In this document: positions 16,991 to 24,935 of the stretch, piece by piece
Layout of the letters: every line of letters starts with the position of its first letter
Numbering within the stretch: the stretch's first letter is position 1
Assembly (NCBI GenBank): GCA_944390495.1
Contig: CALXQE010000025.1
Location: forward strand, 54,362-118,361
Direction of reading: 5' to 3'
From: an uncultured Clostridia bacterium
GTDB taxonomy: Bacteria; Bacillota; Clostridia; UBA1381
DNA: 64,000 nt
Notes under the pieces: model-generated
What the model was told of the DNA's origin: nothing
The model's input: the letters and a program-made list of their open reading frames with translations, nothing else
Database searches by the model: none
Program-made: the position numbers and the translations under genes

Positions 16991-17019
16991 TGTCTTAAAC
17001 ACAGCATTTCTTTAAGACA
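16991..17019. promoter_or_regulatory. Operator-like inverted repeat at the cluster transcription start
   Basis: Arms TGTCTTAAA and TTTAAGACA are perfect 9-bp inverted copies around 11 bases. They sit at the predicted +1 of the phage-cluster promoter. A 9-bp direct repeat AGATACTTT occurs at 16967 and again at 17039 within the promoter spacer. These are plausible binding sites of the adjacent repressor. Confidence 0.55.
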
Positions 17020-17024
17020 CCATT

Positions 17025-17053
17025 ATTATATCATATTTAGATACTTTTGTCAA
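17025..17053 (-). promoter_or_regulatory. Sigma-A promoter of the phage-like cluster
   Basis: Perfect TTGACA, 17 bases, TATAAT on the minus strand; the only strong promoter seen for the 11.8 kb structural operon. Confidence 0.8.
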
Positions 17054-17091
17054 CACAAAAATTCTTTATAAGATATTTTATGTTAAAACAC

Positions 17092-17120
17092 TTGCAAAAA
17101 ATGTCATGTTATGATACTAT
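17092..17120 (+). promoter_or_regulatory. Promoter of the repressor gene
   Basis: TTGCAA, 17-base spacer, TACTAT; divergent from the cluster promoter. Confidence 0.6.
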
Positions 17121-17150
17121 ATTTGTAAGAAATACATAGGAGGTTTTGTT

Positions 17151-17774
17151 ATGACTACCGGTGAGAGAATTAAAATGCTACGAAAGAAACACAATATGAC
17201 ACAGGAGGAATTAGGGGCAAAAATAGGTGTACAAAAGGCTGCTATACAAAAATATGAAAAGGGAACTGTAAAGAACATAAAAAGAGATTCACTTATAAAG
17301 TTGGCAAAATGCCTTGATACAACGCCGGAATTTTTACTGGGTTGGGACGAAACACCGTCAAATATAATTCCGATAGACGAAGAATTTGTAATGATACCGG
17401 TAGTCGGAAGAGTCGCAGCGGGACTTAGCTGTTTTGCTGAAACTAATATTGTAGATTATGAGCCTGTTACAAAAAGTACGATTATAGATGGTGAGCAATA
17501 CGCTTTTTTACGTGTAATAGGTGACAGTATGTACCCTGTTTTTATGGAAGGTGACTTAGTTTTAGTACGATGTCAGTCTGCTGTTGACAGCGGCAGATAT
17601 GCTGTTGTGACAATAGACGAAGAAGACGGCGTAATAAAAAAAATTGTTTACGGAAAAGATTTTATAGAACTTCAATCTATTAATCCAATGTATCCTCCAA
17701 GACGTTTTGAAAAAGAAGAAATGACTCGTATAAGGGTATTTGGAATAGTAAAGGAAATAAAGCGTAAATTTTAA
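17151..17774 (+). CDS. LexA/CI-like repressor (HTH plus S24 peptidase)
   Basis: 207 residues. Residues 5-62 are an XRE helix-turn-helix (MTQEELGAKIGVQKAAIQKYE). Residues about 80-205 are a LexA-type S24 domain: Ala90-Gly91 is the expected cleavage bond, Ser126 in VIGDSMYP the nucleophile, and Lys163 or Lys164 in VIKKIVY the general base. Such repressors self-cleave when RecA is activated by DNA damage. AGGAGG lies 7 bases upstream. Divergent from the phage-like operon and separated from it by operator-like repeats, so it most likely silences that operon until SOS. Chromosomal LexA is less likely given this context. Confidence 0.88.
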   Translation: MTTGERIKMLRKKHNMTQEELGAKIGVQKAAIQKYEKGTVKNIKRDSLIKLAKCLDTTPEFLLGWDETPSNIIPIDEEFVMIPVVGRVAAGLSCFAETNIVDYEPVTKSTIIDGEQYAFLRVIGDSMYPVFMEGDLVLVRCQSAVDSGRYAVVTIDEEDGVIKKIVYGKDFIELQSINPMYPPRRFEKEEMTRIRVFGIVKEIKRKF

Positions 17775-17840
17775 CGAAAACGGAACTGATAAGAATAGTT
17801 TTACGTCTAATTATATAGTATATACAAAGGAGCAATTATA

Positions 17841-19091
17841 TTGTATCAATACAGAACACTATCAAATGGAATAAGAGTTGTAGCGGAGAAAATAGACTAT
17901 GTAAAATCCATAGCAATGGGAGTATGGATAGGAAGCGGTTCAAGATATGAAAGTAAGGAAGAAAACGGCATTTCTCATTTTCTTGAACACATGCTTTTTA
18001 AAGGCACAGAAAACCGTACAGCTGAGCAAATAGCTCTTGAATTTGATTCAATAGGGGGACAGCTTGACGCCTTTACAACACGTGAATATACATGCTTTTA
18101 CGCAAAAACCATTAATTCCCATATCGAAACAGCACTTGATATACTTTCAGATATGATATTTTCCTCAAAACTGTCAGAAGAAGACATACTTCTTGAAAGG
18201 CAGGTTATAAAAGAGGAAATCAATATGTATGAGGATAGTCCGGAGGACTTAGTGTATGATTTAGCATCACGAGCCGTATGGGGAGATACACCAATGGGCA
18301 GGACAATACTCGGTACATACGAAAGTCTTGACGGAATAACACCTGATTTAATGCGTAATTACATGAATAAACATTACACTGGTGTTAATACTATAATATC
18401 AGTATCGGGAAATTTCGACGAAAAATTTTTTGAGTTGCTTGATATGTACTTTGGTGTACGTAATATTAGCAATAATAAACCAACACTTGAAGATACACCG
18501 TATTTAAGCGGAAACAATATAATACGCAGTAAAGACATTGAACAGGTACAACTTGTTGCCTCTTTTAAAGGCATTGATGTAATGGATGATGATGTGTATT
18601 CACTGCTTGTATTTAATAACGTGTTTGGCTGTGGTATGTCATCAAGACTGTTTCAGAATATACGTGAACAGCGTGGACTTGTGTATTCAATATCTGCCGG
18701 TCACAGTGCATACATAAACACGGGAGTCTTTGACATATCAGCAGGTATGAGCGTGGAAAATCTCCCAGTAGTTGCATCTCTGATTTCCGACGAAGTAAAT
18801 AGAATAAAAAAAGATAAACTTACAAATGAAGAACTTAACAGAGCCAAAGAACAGCTAAAAGGAAGTTACATTTTGTCAAGTGAAAGTACAAATGCAAGAA
18901 TGCAGGGAGCAGGACGTGCACTGCTTATAGGTAAACCCCTATACACACAGGAAGAAATCCTTAAAAAAATTGACAATGTAACTATGGATTCAGTATCTGA
19001 TATGATTGACAGAGTTCTTGACAGCAGTACACTTTGTATATCAGCAGTAGGACCTGTAAACAGCGTAGACGGTCTGTTTAATCTTAAATAA
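17841..19091 (+). CDS. M16 family zinc peptidase
   Basis: 416 residues. The inverted zinc motif HFLEH (H46, E49, H50) is in GISHFLEHMLFKGT, and the third ligand Glu should be in the VIKEEINMYED region near residue 127. The C-terminal half is the non-catalytic M16 lobe with RGLVYSISAGHSAY. Similar to B. subtilis MlpA/YmxG, usually cytoplasmic; no signal peptide. The start is TTG at 17841 with AAAGGAG 8 bases upstream. It marks the right-hand host boundary of the phage-like cluster. Confidence 0.9.
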   Translation: MYQYRTLSNGIRVVAEKIDYVKSIAMGVWIGSGSRYESKEENGISHFLEHMLFKGTENRTAEQIALEFDSIGGQLDAFTTREYTCFYAKTINSHIETALDILSDMIFSSKLSEEDILLERQVIKEEINMYEDSPEDLVYDLASRAVWGDTPMGRTILGTYESLDGITPDLMRNYMNKHYTGVNTIISVSGNFDEKFFELLDMYFGVRNISNNKPTLEDTPYLSGNNIIRSKDIEQVQLVASFKGIDVMDDDVYSLLVFNNVFGCGMSSRLFQNIREQRGLVYSISAGHSAYINTGVFDISAGMSVENLPVVASLISDEVNRIKKDKLTNEELNRAKEQLKGSYILSSESTNARMQGAGRALLIGKPLYTQEEILKKIDNVTMDSVSDMIDRVLDSSTLCISAVGPVNSVDGLFNLK

Positions 19092-19199
19092 GGAAAAATA
19101 ATTAATTAATTATAAATTTTTAACTAAAAGACTTGCATTTTAACCGTTTTTGTACTATTCTATACATAGAGGTTGTTATGCAGAGAAAGGGTGAATATC

Positions 19200-19451
19200 A
19201 TGGAATTTAACGAAACAATGAAAATCAACCTGGAGTTCGATAAGGAACAAGAGGTAAGAGAAATAGTTGCCAAAGTATATGAAGCACTGAAAATCAAGGG
19301 ATATGACCCTATAAGTCAAATCGTTGGTTATATTCTTTCAGGTGATCCGACCTACATAACAAGCTATAACGGAGCAAGAGGTCTGATTGTTAAGATAGAG
19401 CGTGATGAGCTTTTGGAAGAATTTGCAAAGACGTATATTAAAACGCTTTAA
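19200..19451 (+). CDS. ireB: IreB family regulatory phosphoprotein
   Basis: 83 residues from ATG 19200 (AAAGGGTG upstream). The conserved core [18 protein letters not shown] followed by [10 protein letters not shown] is the IreB/YrzL (DUF965) signature. In Enterococcus faecalis IreB is phosphorylated by the PASTA kinase IreK and lowers cephalosporin resistance. The N-terminal segment has Thr at position 6, a candidate phosphosite by analogy. The gene often sits near ruvX and alaS, but not here. Confidence 0.9.
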   Translation: MEFNETMKINLEFDKEQEVREIVAKVYEALKIKGYDPISQIVGYILSGDPTYITSYNGARGLIVKIERDELLEEFAKTYIKTL

Positions 19452-19474
19452 TCTTTGACTGTACAAAAATATAT

Positions 19475-19499
19475 TCCGCCTATTGGGCGGATTTTTTTT
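19475..19499 (+). terminator. Terminator after ireB
   Basis: TCCGCC and GGCGGA arms followed by eight T residues. Confidence 0.9.
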
Positions 19500-19523
19500 G
19501 TCGAAATAAGTTATCATATAATT

Positions 19524-19552
19524 TTGACTAAAGGAATAAAATGTGATATAAT
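19524..19552 (+). promoter_or_regulatory. Sigma-A promoter of the ECF S-component gene
   Basis: TTGACT, 17 bases, TATAAT preceded by TG (extended -10). Confidence 0.7.
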
Positions 19553-19583
19553 TTCAGTATAAAATAAAAAGGAGAAAACGTAT

Positions 19584-20144
19584 ATGAAAATAACTGCAAA
19601 AAAAATAACAGTAGGCGGACTTTTAATTGCCCTTGCACTAATACTGCCGTCGGCATTTCACCTTACAGGTCTGCCGCAATCAGGTCAAATATTTTTACCG
19701 ATGCACATACCGGTGCTTTTAGGAGGTTTTGCATTAGGACCTGTATTCGGATTGGTAATCGGAGTTATTTCCCCTGTAATCAGTTCTTTTTTAACAGGAA
19801 TGCCGGATTTTTCAAGACTACCGTTTATGATGGTAGAGCTTGCAGGATATGGATTTGTAAGCGGAATAATGTACAAATATTTTAGACAAGTAAAATTTGG
19901 TACATATATTTCACTTTTAGTATCAATGATAGCAGGACGAGCTTTATATGCACTTTCATTGTTTGTTGCAGTGTACCTAATGGGAATACAAAGCGGCGGA
20001 CCGATTGCAGCTGTCACTGCCACTGTAACAGGACTTCCGGGAATTGTGATACAACTTGCACTGATTCCGCCTGTAATATATGCACTTGAAAGGAGCGGTT
20101 ATCTTGACAAACACCTTAGAGCGTGCAAAAACACTGCTGCATGA
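19584..20144 (+). CDS. ECF transporter S component, substrate unassigned
   Basis: 186 residues with about six membrane segments. Start MKITAKKITVGGLLIALALI, then PMHIPVLLGGFALGP and SSFLTGMP, a pattern of membrane S components of energy-coupling-factor transporters for vitamins (pantothenate- and folate-type relatives). I cannot assign the substrate. The ATPase/EcfT module is not in the window. No riboswitch is visible in the short leader. The 3' end overlaps the DUF1893 gene by 41 bases, indicating coupled expression. Confidence 0.8.
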   Translation: MKITAKKITVGGLLIALALILPSAFHLTGLPQSGQIFLPMHIPVLLGGFALGPVFGLVIGVISPVISSFLTGMPDFSRLPFMMVELAGYGFVSGIMYKYFRQVKFGTYISLLVSMIAGRALYALSLFVAVYLMGIQSGGPIAAVTATVTGLPGIVIQLALIPPVIYALERSGYLDKHLRACKNTAA

Positions 20145-20529
20145 TAAAAAACTGTCTATTGTACTAATTAAAGACAGCGATATATATACATCAGTAAAAC
20201 GTGGTATTTCACCTATTTTAGATATTATAGATGAAAACAGAGAATTAATGCTGGGATCAGATATAGCTGATAAAGTTATAGGAAAAGCGGCTGCAATGCT
20301 TATGGCAGCTAACGGAGTTAAAAACGTGTATACAGACGTTATAAGTGAGCATGCACTTGATGTCTTTAATAAAAACGGAATATCATGTGAATACGGTAAA
20401 AGTGTGCCTTATATTGTGAACAGAAAAGGCGACGGAATGTGTCCGATGGAACAAACTGTATTAAATTTAACTGATATTAAATATGCTGAAACGCTTTTAC
20501 GAAACAAACTAAAAGAATTACAGGGCTAA
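20104..20529 (+). CDS. DUF1893 protein
   Basis: 141 residues from a TTG start at 20104, chosen because AAAGGAG lies 8 bases upstream; an ATG at 20080 has none. The pattern SIVLIKDSDIYTS at the N-terminus, GKAAAMLMAANGV in the middle and GMCPMEQTVLN near the C-terminus, with a Cys in CPME, matches DUF1893, small proteins related to the cytidine-deaminase fold. Enzymatic role unknown. Coupling to a vitamin S component hints at cofactor salvage or modification, which is inference. Confidence 0.8.
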   Translation: MTNTLERAKTLLHDKKLSIVLIKDSDIYTSVKRGISPILDIIDENRELMLGSDIADKVIGKAAAMLMAANGVKNVYTDVISEHALDVFNKNGISCEYGKSVPYIVNRKGDGMCPMEQTVLNLTDIKYAETLLRNKLKELQG

Positions 20530-20547
20530 AATAAGCCCTGTTTTTTT
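20521..20547 (+). terminator. Terminator after the DUF1893 gene
   Basis: CAGGGCT and AGCCCTG arms followed by T7; the first arm includes the stop codon region. Confidence 0.88.
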
Positions 20548-20550
20548 AAA

Positions 20551-20573
20551 CAAAAAGGCGGCTTTAAGCCGCC
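20551..20573 (-). terminator. Terminator of the HPr-like gene
   Basis: GGCGGC and GCCGCC arms, then TTTTTG on the minus strand; convergent with the previous terminator. Confidence 0.8.
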
Positions 20574-20585
20574 CTTTGTAAAAAA

Positions 20586-20843
20586 TTAAAGATTCTCTTT
20601 AAAATAGCTTTCAATGACCTGTGATGCTTCAGCCTCGTCTTCTCCGTCAAATTTGACCGTTACAACGTCGCCTTTTTTAACACCCATACAGGACACAGCA
20701 AAAAGTCTTTTTAAGTTTTCAACTCTTGTATTATGCTCAATAGTTATATTAGAATTAAATCCCTGTGCAGTATCTACCAATTTACCTGCACATCTTGCAT
20801 GAATACCGTGCTCTTCCTGAATCTTATAAGAAAACTTTTCCAT
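20586..20843 (-). CDS. HPr-family phosphocarrier protein with altered Ser46 site
   Basis: 85 residues, standard HPr length. The active-site His15 is kept in EHGIHARCAG, but the usual HARPA becomes HARCA. The regulatory Ser46 motif (KSIMG in typical HPr) reads NLKRLFAVSCMGV, placing Arg at position 46. HPr carries phosphate from enzyme I to sugar EII proteins; Ser46 phosphorylation by HprK drives CcpA repression. This protein could accept phosphate at His15 but not be controlled through Ser46. Single gene with its own promoter and a leader hairpin. Whether it is the main HPr or a specialised paralogue cannot be told here. Confidence 0.85.
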   Translation of the reverse strand: MEKFSYKIQEEHGIHARCAGKLVDTAQGFNSNITIEHNTRVENLKRLFAVSCMGVKKGDVVTVKFDGEDEAEASQVIESYFKENL

Positions 20844-20930
20844 GGCTTTAACCTCCTATCTGTATTGATTATTGCTCATAACGAAAATTTTATACATAGC
20901 CAGCAAATAATCAATTTTCAAGTCTCCACA

Positions 20931-20958
20931 ATTATATCACAGTACAATTATTTGTCAA
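20931..20958 (-). promoter_or_regulatory. Promoter of the HPr-like gene
   Basis: TTGACA, 16 bases, extended TGATATAAT on the minus strand. The leader folds into a 13-bp hairpin with one bulge (20864-20876 with 20902-20915), which could protect the mRNA or influence translation. Confidence 0.7.
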
Positions 20959-21051
20959 CCGAATTTTATGTAAAACGATTTTTTGAACAATTTTAAAAGA
21001 GCGTCACCGAAAATTTTTATGGAAAATTCTGCATAAAAACACGTAAAAAGT

Positions 21052-22029
21052 CTACTTTTGTTCATAATTTGTTAATATATTTTCAATAAAATTCTTATAA
21101 TTATACATAGCCGAAGCAGGTTCTACAATTTTAGCCAAGCCACCTAAACCTGCAAGCCAGCCGTAAAACTGCGGACTTATGTTAACCTTTAGATTGGCTG
21201 TAAACGTATCATTACCTGATTTTTTTATAACAATATCTTTACCGAATCTGTCTATTACAACACCTATCATTGAATTATCAAAACGAATTACTAACTCTTC
21301 CTCATCACCTGCGAACATACCGAAGGTCTTTTTAGAATACTGTGCTATATCAATACTACCGCTGTCATTTCTTTTTTCATCAGTAACGACTATATTTAAC
21401 ATTTTATCTACTCTGTAATGACGAATCTGTGCAGTATCATCTTCAACGGCAATCAAATAGTAATTTTCATCGTCCCATGTTAAGAATTTAGGGCTTACGC
21501 AATACTCTTTATTTTTAGGAACAAGTTTTTTATCAACAGTCCATTCACAGTATTTAAATCGTATTTTGACGTTATTTGAAAGTGCATCGTGAATTTTATC
21601 CACATTGTAGTATATGCTTTCATTCATAGTTTTGATTCTGTTTGACACAACAACTTGTCTTTGAAGCTTACTGCTTCCGAAACGACCTGCCAAACTGCCG
21701 ATTTTTTTAATAAGTTCGTTTGATTTTTTTTCGGTTATAAACTTTGATGACTGCACTGCATCGACAAGGAGTTTTAATTCTGCCACTTCAAAATCCCTTG
21801 AGGCTATGTAGTAACCGGAATTTTTACCTTTTCTGCTTAAAATATCAACACCGAAATGCTTTAAATTTTCTATATCATCGTAAATACTTTTTCTTTCTGC
21901 CGTAATACCGTTTCTTTCGAGGTTAGTTATGATTTCACTTGTAGAAATAGCGTGGTCTTCATCGGTATTATCCATAAGCATTTGCAGAATATAAAGAATT
22001 TTAAGTTTCTGCATACTTGACTTAGCCAT
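21052..22029 (-). CDS. WYL-domain transcriptional regulator
   Basis: 325 residues. An N-terminal winged helix-turn-helix (about 1-75, with YDDIENLKHFGVDI) is followed by a WYL domain with the ligand pocket in KFLTWDDENYYLIAVEDD and RHYRVDKM, and a C-terminal WCX-like domain ending NFIENILTNYE. WYL regulators sense nucleotides or other small ligands and often control stress or defence genes. AAGGAGAA lies upstream of the ATG. It follows thiC on the same strand but a hairpin separates them, so it may be partly read from the thiamin-regulated unit. Target unknown. Confidence 0.85.
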   Translation of the reverse strand: MAKSSMQKLKILYILQMLMDNTDEDHAISTSEIITNLERNGITAERKSIYDDIENLKHFGVDILSRKGKNSGYYIASRDFEVAELKLLVDAVQSSKFITEKKSNELIKKIGSLAGRFGSSKLQRQVVVSNRIKTMNESIYYNVDKIHDALSNNVKIRFKYCEWTVDKKLVPKNKEYCVSPKFLTWDDENYYLIAVEDDTAQIRHYRVDKMLNIVVTDEKRNDSGSIDIAQYSKKTFGMFAGDEEELVIRFDNSMIGVVIDRFGKDIVIKKSGNDTFTANLKVNISPQFYGWLAGLGGLAKIVEPASAMYNYKNFIENILTNYEQK

Positions 22030-22045
22030 AATAAATTCTCCTTAC

Positions 22046-22077
22046 AAAAATGCAGACAGGCATAAAACCCGTCTGCT
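22046..22077 (-). terminator. Terminator between thiC and the WYL regulator
   Basis: GCAGACGGG paired with CCTGTCTGC (one wobble) followed by ATTTTTG on the minus strand; probably incomplete. Confidence 0.65.
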
Positions 22078-22084
22078 TTTGGTG

Positions 22085-23386
22085 TTATTTTACATCTACT
22101 TTTTCGCCTGAAAGGACTTTGTTCATAGTTCTTACCGCACACATTTTACCACACATACTGCAAGTATGTTTTTCTTCCGGCGGAAGTTCGTTGTAGTAAC
22201 GCTGAGGTTTTTCAGGTTCAAGTGCATATTCGAACATTTCTTCCCAGCAAACTCGTCTTCTTGCGTCACTCATCTTGTCGTCAATTTCCCTTGCACCAGG
22301 TAAACCTTTAGCCATATCGCCTGCATGAGCGGCAATTTTAGCGGCTACAATACCCTCTTTAACGTCGTCAGCGTTTGGCAATCTGAGGTGTTCGGCAGGA
22401 GTTACGTAGCATAGGAAATCTGCACCGTTTGCGGCAGCTATTGCACCTCCTATTGCAGAAGTAATGTGGTCATAGCCCGGAGCAATATCTGTAACAATCG
22501 GACCTAACACATAGAAAGGTGCATTGTGGCAAAGACGTTTTTCAAGCTTCATGTTAGCGGCAATTTCGTCTATTGTCATGTGACCTGGACCTTCAATCAT
22601 TACCTGTACATTCTTTTCCCAAGCACGTTTTGTTAAAATACCAAGTTCAATAAGCTCTGTAATTTGAGCGGCGTCTGTTGAGTCGTGAGTTGAACCCGGA
22701 CGGCAAGCGTCGCCAAGACTTATTGTAACGTCGTATTTTGCAAGAATATCAAGTACCTTGTCGTAATATTCATAGAAAGGATTTTCGTTGCCTGTCATTT
22801 CCATCCACGCAAATATTAACGAACCGCCTCTTGAAACAATATTTGTAAGACGGCCTGACTCCTTAAATATTTCGGCAGTTCTGCGGTTAATACCTGCATG
22901 AATTGTCATAAAGTCAACACCCTCTTTAGCGTGTGCCTCAATAACCTCTAAAAATTCGTCTGCCGTGATGTCACAAAGTTCTTTGTCAAGATAACCTACT
23001 GCGTCGTACATAGGAACAGTACCAATCATAGCAGGGCACTCGTCAATAAGTTTTTGTCTGAAATCGTGAGTTTTACCGTAACAGCTAAGGTCCATAATAG
23101 CCTCTGCTTTCATATCGACAGCCATTTTAACCTTTTCCCATTCAACGCTGTAATCGGTGCAGTCCTTTGATATACCAAGATTTACATTAATCTTAGTTTT
23201 CATACCCTCACCCACTGCCTCAGGGCTTATAGCTTTGTGGTTTTTGTTTGCAGGAATGGCAACAGTACCCTTTGCCACTCTCTCCATAAGTAAATTAACA
23301 TCAATATTTTCTTTTTCCGCTACAATTTTCATTTCAGGTGTTATAATCCCCTTTTTAGCGGCGTCCATTTGAGTCGTGTATTCCAT
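22085..23386 (-). CDS. thiC: Phosphomethylpyrimidine synthase ThiC
   Basis: 433 residues, the short form common in Clostridia. It converts aminoimidazole ribotide to HMP phosphate for thiamin synthesis through radical SAM chemistry. The C-terminal [12 protein letters not shown] supplies the CX2CX4C [4Fe-4S] motif, and [21 protein letters not shown] and EGPGHM are core ThiC blocks. GGAGG lies upstream of the ATG. Expression is controlled by a TPP riboswitch and terminator. Other thiamin genes are not adjacent. Confidence 0.97.
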   Translation of the reverse strand: MEYTTQMDAAKKGIITPEMKIVAEKENIDVNLLMERVAKGTVAIPANKNHKAISPEAVGEGMKTKINVNLGISKDCTDYSVEWEKVKMAVDMKAEAIMDLSCYGKTHDFRQKLIDECPAMIGTVPMYDAVGYLDKELCDITADEFLEVIEAHAKEGVDFMTIHAGINRRTAEIFKESGRLTNIVSRGGSLIFAWMEMTGNENPFYEYYDKVLDILAKYDVTISLGDACRPGSTHDSTDAAQITELIELGILTKRAWEKNVQVMIEGPGHMTIDEIAANMKLEKRLCHNAPFYVLGPIVTDIAPGYDHITSAIGGAIAAANGADFLCYVTPAEHLRLPNADDVKEGIVAAKIAAHAGDMAKGLPGAREIDDKMSDARRRVCWEEMFEYALEPEKPQRYYNELPPEEKHTCSMCGKMCAVRTMNKVLSGEKVDVK

Positions 23387-23401
23387 TTTAATACCTCCAA
23401 A

Positions 23402-23429
23402 AAAATAACGCTCTCCAAAAAGAGAGCGT
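23402..23429 (-). terminator. Riboswitch-controlled terminator of thiC
   Basis: Arms ACGCTCTC and GAGAGCGT close a 6-base loop, then TATTTTTTT on the minus strand, ending just before the thiC ribosome binding site. Confidence 0.85.
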
Positions 23430-23434
23430 ACAAA

Positions 23435-23530
23435 GTCCGTACATTTCCCGCTGCGGCATTACCCGTATGCAGTCCATGGGTCGAAACAAACGTTTCCTCT
23501 CAGCAATATAGCTCCCCTTTTTTCGTACGT
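23435..23530 (-). ncRNA. TPP riboswitch (THI element) upstream of thiC
   Basis: Minus strand shows GGGGAGC, GCTGAGAGG, CGACCC and the GGGTAATGCCGCAGCGGGAA block in the order of the THI-box aptamer, closed by a CGTAC/GTACG helix. A terminator follows, so thiamin diphosphate should switch off thiC by premature termination. The GTACG of the closing helix is repeated next to the terminator, giving a possible alternative pairing. Confidence 0.95.
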
Positions 23531-23532
23531 TC

Positions 23533-23561
23533 ATTATATACCAAAAACAGACAGGTGTCAA
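23533..23561 (-). promoter_or_regulatory. Sigma-A promoter of thiC
   Basis: Perfect TTGACA, 17 bases, TATAAT, starting transcription at the aptamer edge. Confidence 0.8.
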
Positions 23562-23566
23562 CATAA

Positions 23567-23743
23567 TTATTGCTTATGAGAATATTCAATTTCACCGTTT
23601 TCCTTTTCAAAATTTCTAATACACTGGTTTATAAGATAAAGAACCTGACCGTTCATTGAACGTCCTTCGTATTCAGATATGTATGTTAATTTGTAATGTA
23701 TATCATCACTAATTCTTATTCCGAGATGTTTTTTCAAATCCAT
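23567..23743 (-). CDS. Small Arc-like ribbon-helix-helix regulator
   Basis: 58 residues, CAGGAGAG upstream. Begins MDLKKHLGIRISDDIHYKL, giving the beta strand and first helix, then SEYEGRSMNGQVLYL for the turn and second helix: the Arc/RHH fold that binds DNA as a dimer. Divergent from a 76-residue gene of unknown function. Three copies of TTAAGTA lie between the two genes and could be its operators. No toxin domain seen in the partner. Confidence 0.75.
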   Translation of the reverse strand: MDLKKHLGIRISDDIHYKLTYISEYEGRSMNGQVLYLINQCIRNFEKENGEIEYSHKQ

Positions 23744-23863
23744 TATAACTCTCCTGTTTATATTATTAAGTACAATTTAAGTATATTTTATCAAAAAAAA
23801 CAATGAAAAATGTTATAATATACTTATTTTAAGTACACAAAATTTTAAAAGGAGAAAAAAATT

Positions 23864-24094
23864 ATGAATAGTTTAAAAGAAATGATGTGCCGTAAAATTG
23901 CTTTAGACATCACAAACTTATTAGAAGAAAGTAAAATACTTGATAATATAAAATGCAGTGAAGAAGTAAGCGAGAAAGCATTTGATATAATTAACTGTAT
24001 AAAAGCTGTACTGCATAGAAACGATGAGCTTACAGACAGGGAGATGATAGAGGAAATAGTTACAATTTTTGAGAAATACGGGATAAGGATATAG
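23864..24094 (+). CDS. Small helical protein of unknown function
   Basis: 76 residues with AAAAGGAG 9 bases upstream and an extended -10 (TGTTATAAT, to 23819). All-helical and amphipathic; starts MNSLKEMMCRKIALDI and has two Cys. I do not recognise a family. Divergent from the RHH gene, so it may be that regulator's target. Confidence 0.6.
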   Translation: MNSLKEMMCRKIALDITNLLEESKILDNIKCSEEVSEKAFDIINCIKAVLHRNDELTDREMIEEIVTIFEKYGIRI

Positions 24095-24148
24095 GTTTTA
24101 ATACAAAAAAGGAAATGACAATATGCGATATTTTTGTACAATTTATTA

Positions 24149-24177
24149 TTGCGACATTTTTATTAATATGATATAAT
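24149..24177 (+). promoter_or_regulatory. Promoter of the NifU-like/GGGtGRT operon
   Basis: TTGCGA, 17 bases, TATAAT preceded by TGA. Confidence 0.65.
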
Positions 24178-24222
24178 TAAAGTAACGAGCGGAATCCCGC
24201 AGATGATGAAAGGAGTAATAGT

Positions 24223-24915
24223 ATGAAATATTCAAGCGAAGTAGAACATATGTGTCCTTTAACAAAGGGTGCATATCATGGTCCTGCTCCAATCCCTCAG
24301 GAAGGAAAATGGACACAGGCAAAAGAAATTAAGGACATTTCCGGTCTTACACACGGTGTTGGTTGGTGTGCACCTCAACAGGGTACATGTAAGCTAACAC
24401 TAAATGTTAAGGAAGGTATAATTCAGGAAGCACTTGTTGAAACAGTAGGATGTTCAGGTATGACTCACTCAGCAGCTATGGCATCAGAAATACTTGTAGG
24501 CAAGACAATTCTTGAAGCTCTTAATACAGACCTTGTCTGTGACGCTATCAACACAGCAATGAGAGAACTTTTCCTTCAGATTGTATATGGACGTACACAG
24601 ACAGCGTTCTCAGAGGACGGTCTTCCAATCGGTGCAGGTCTTGAGGATCTTGGTAAGGGACTAAGAAGCCAGGTTGGTACAACATATGCAACACTTGAAA
24701 AAGGACCTCGTTACCTTGAGCTTGCAGAAGGATACATAACAAAGATAGCAGTTGATGACAATAACGAAATCATCGGTTATAAGTTTGTACACCTTGGCAA
24801 GATGATGGAAATGATTGCAAATGGTATGGACGCAAACGAAGCTCTTGCAAAAGCAAGCGGACAGTACGGCAGAGTTGACGACGCCGCAAAGCTTTTAGAC
24901 CCAAGACACGAATAA
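24223..24915 (+). CDS. NifU/IscU-like iron-sulfur scaffold protein
   Basis: 230 residues. Central block VGCSGMTHSAAMASEILVGK resembles the Cys-containing IscU/NifU-N motif, with further Cys in GWCAPQQGTC. It lies 20 bases before the GGGtGRT gene, a conserved partner in anaerobic Firmicutes. A role in Fe-S cluster handling is likely from the fold; the specific client is unknown. Codon use looks like that of highly expressed genes (many preferred codons), as in its partner. AAAGGAG precedes the ATG. Confidence 0.75.
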   Translation: MKYSSEVEHMCPLTKGAYHGPAPIPQEGKWTQAKEIKDISGLTHGVGWCAPQQGTCKLTLNVKEGIIQEALVETVGCSGMTHSAAMASEILVGKTILEALNTDLVCDAINTAMRELFLQIVYGRTQTAFSEDGLPIGAGLEDLGKGLRSQVGTTYATLEKGPRYLELAEGYITKIAVDDNNEIIGYKFVHLGKMMEMIANGMDANEALAKASGQYGRVDDAAKLLDPRHE

Positions 24916-24935
24916 TCCAAGGGAGGTAACATATA

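Noticed and set aside
5163..17774. Complete inducible prophage
   Set aside because: No integrase, replication, holin or att repeats between flanking host genes.
23567..24094. Type II toxin-antitoxin system
   Set aside because: The RHH gene and its neighbour are divergent rather than an operon, and no toxin fold was recognised.
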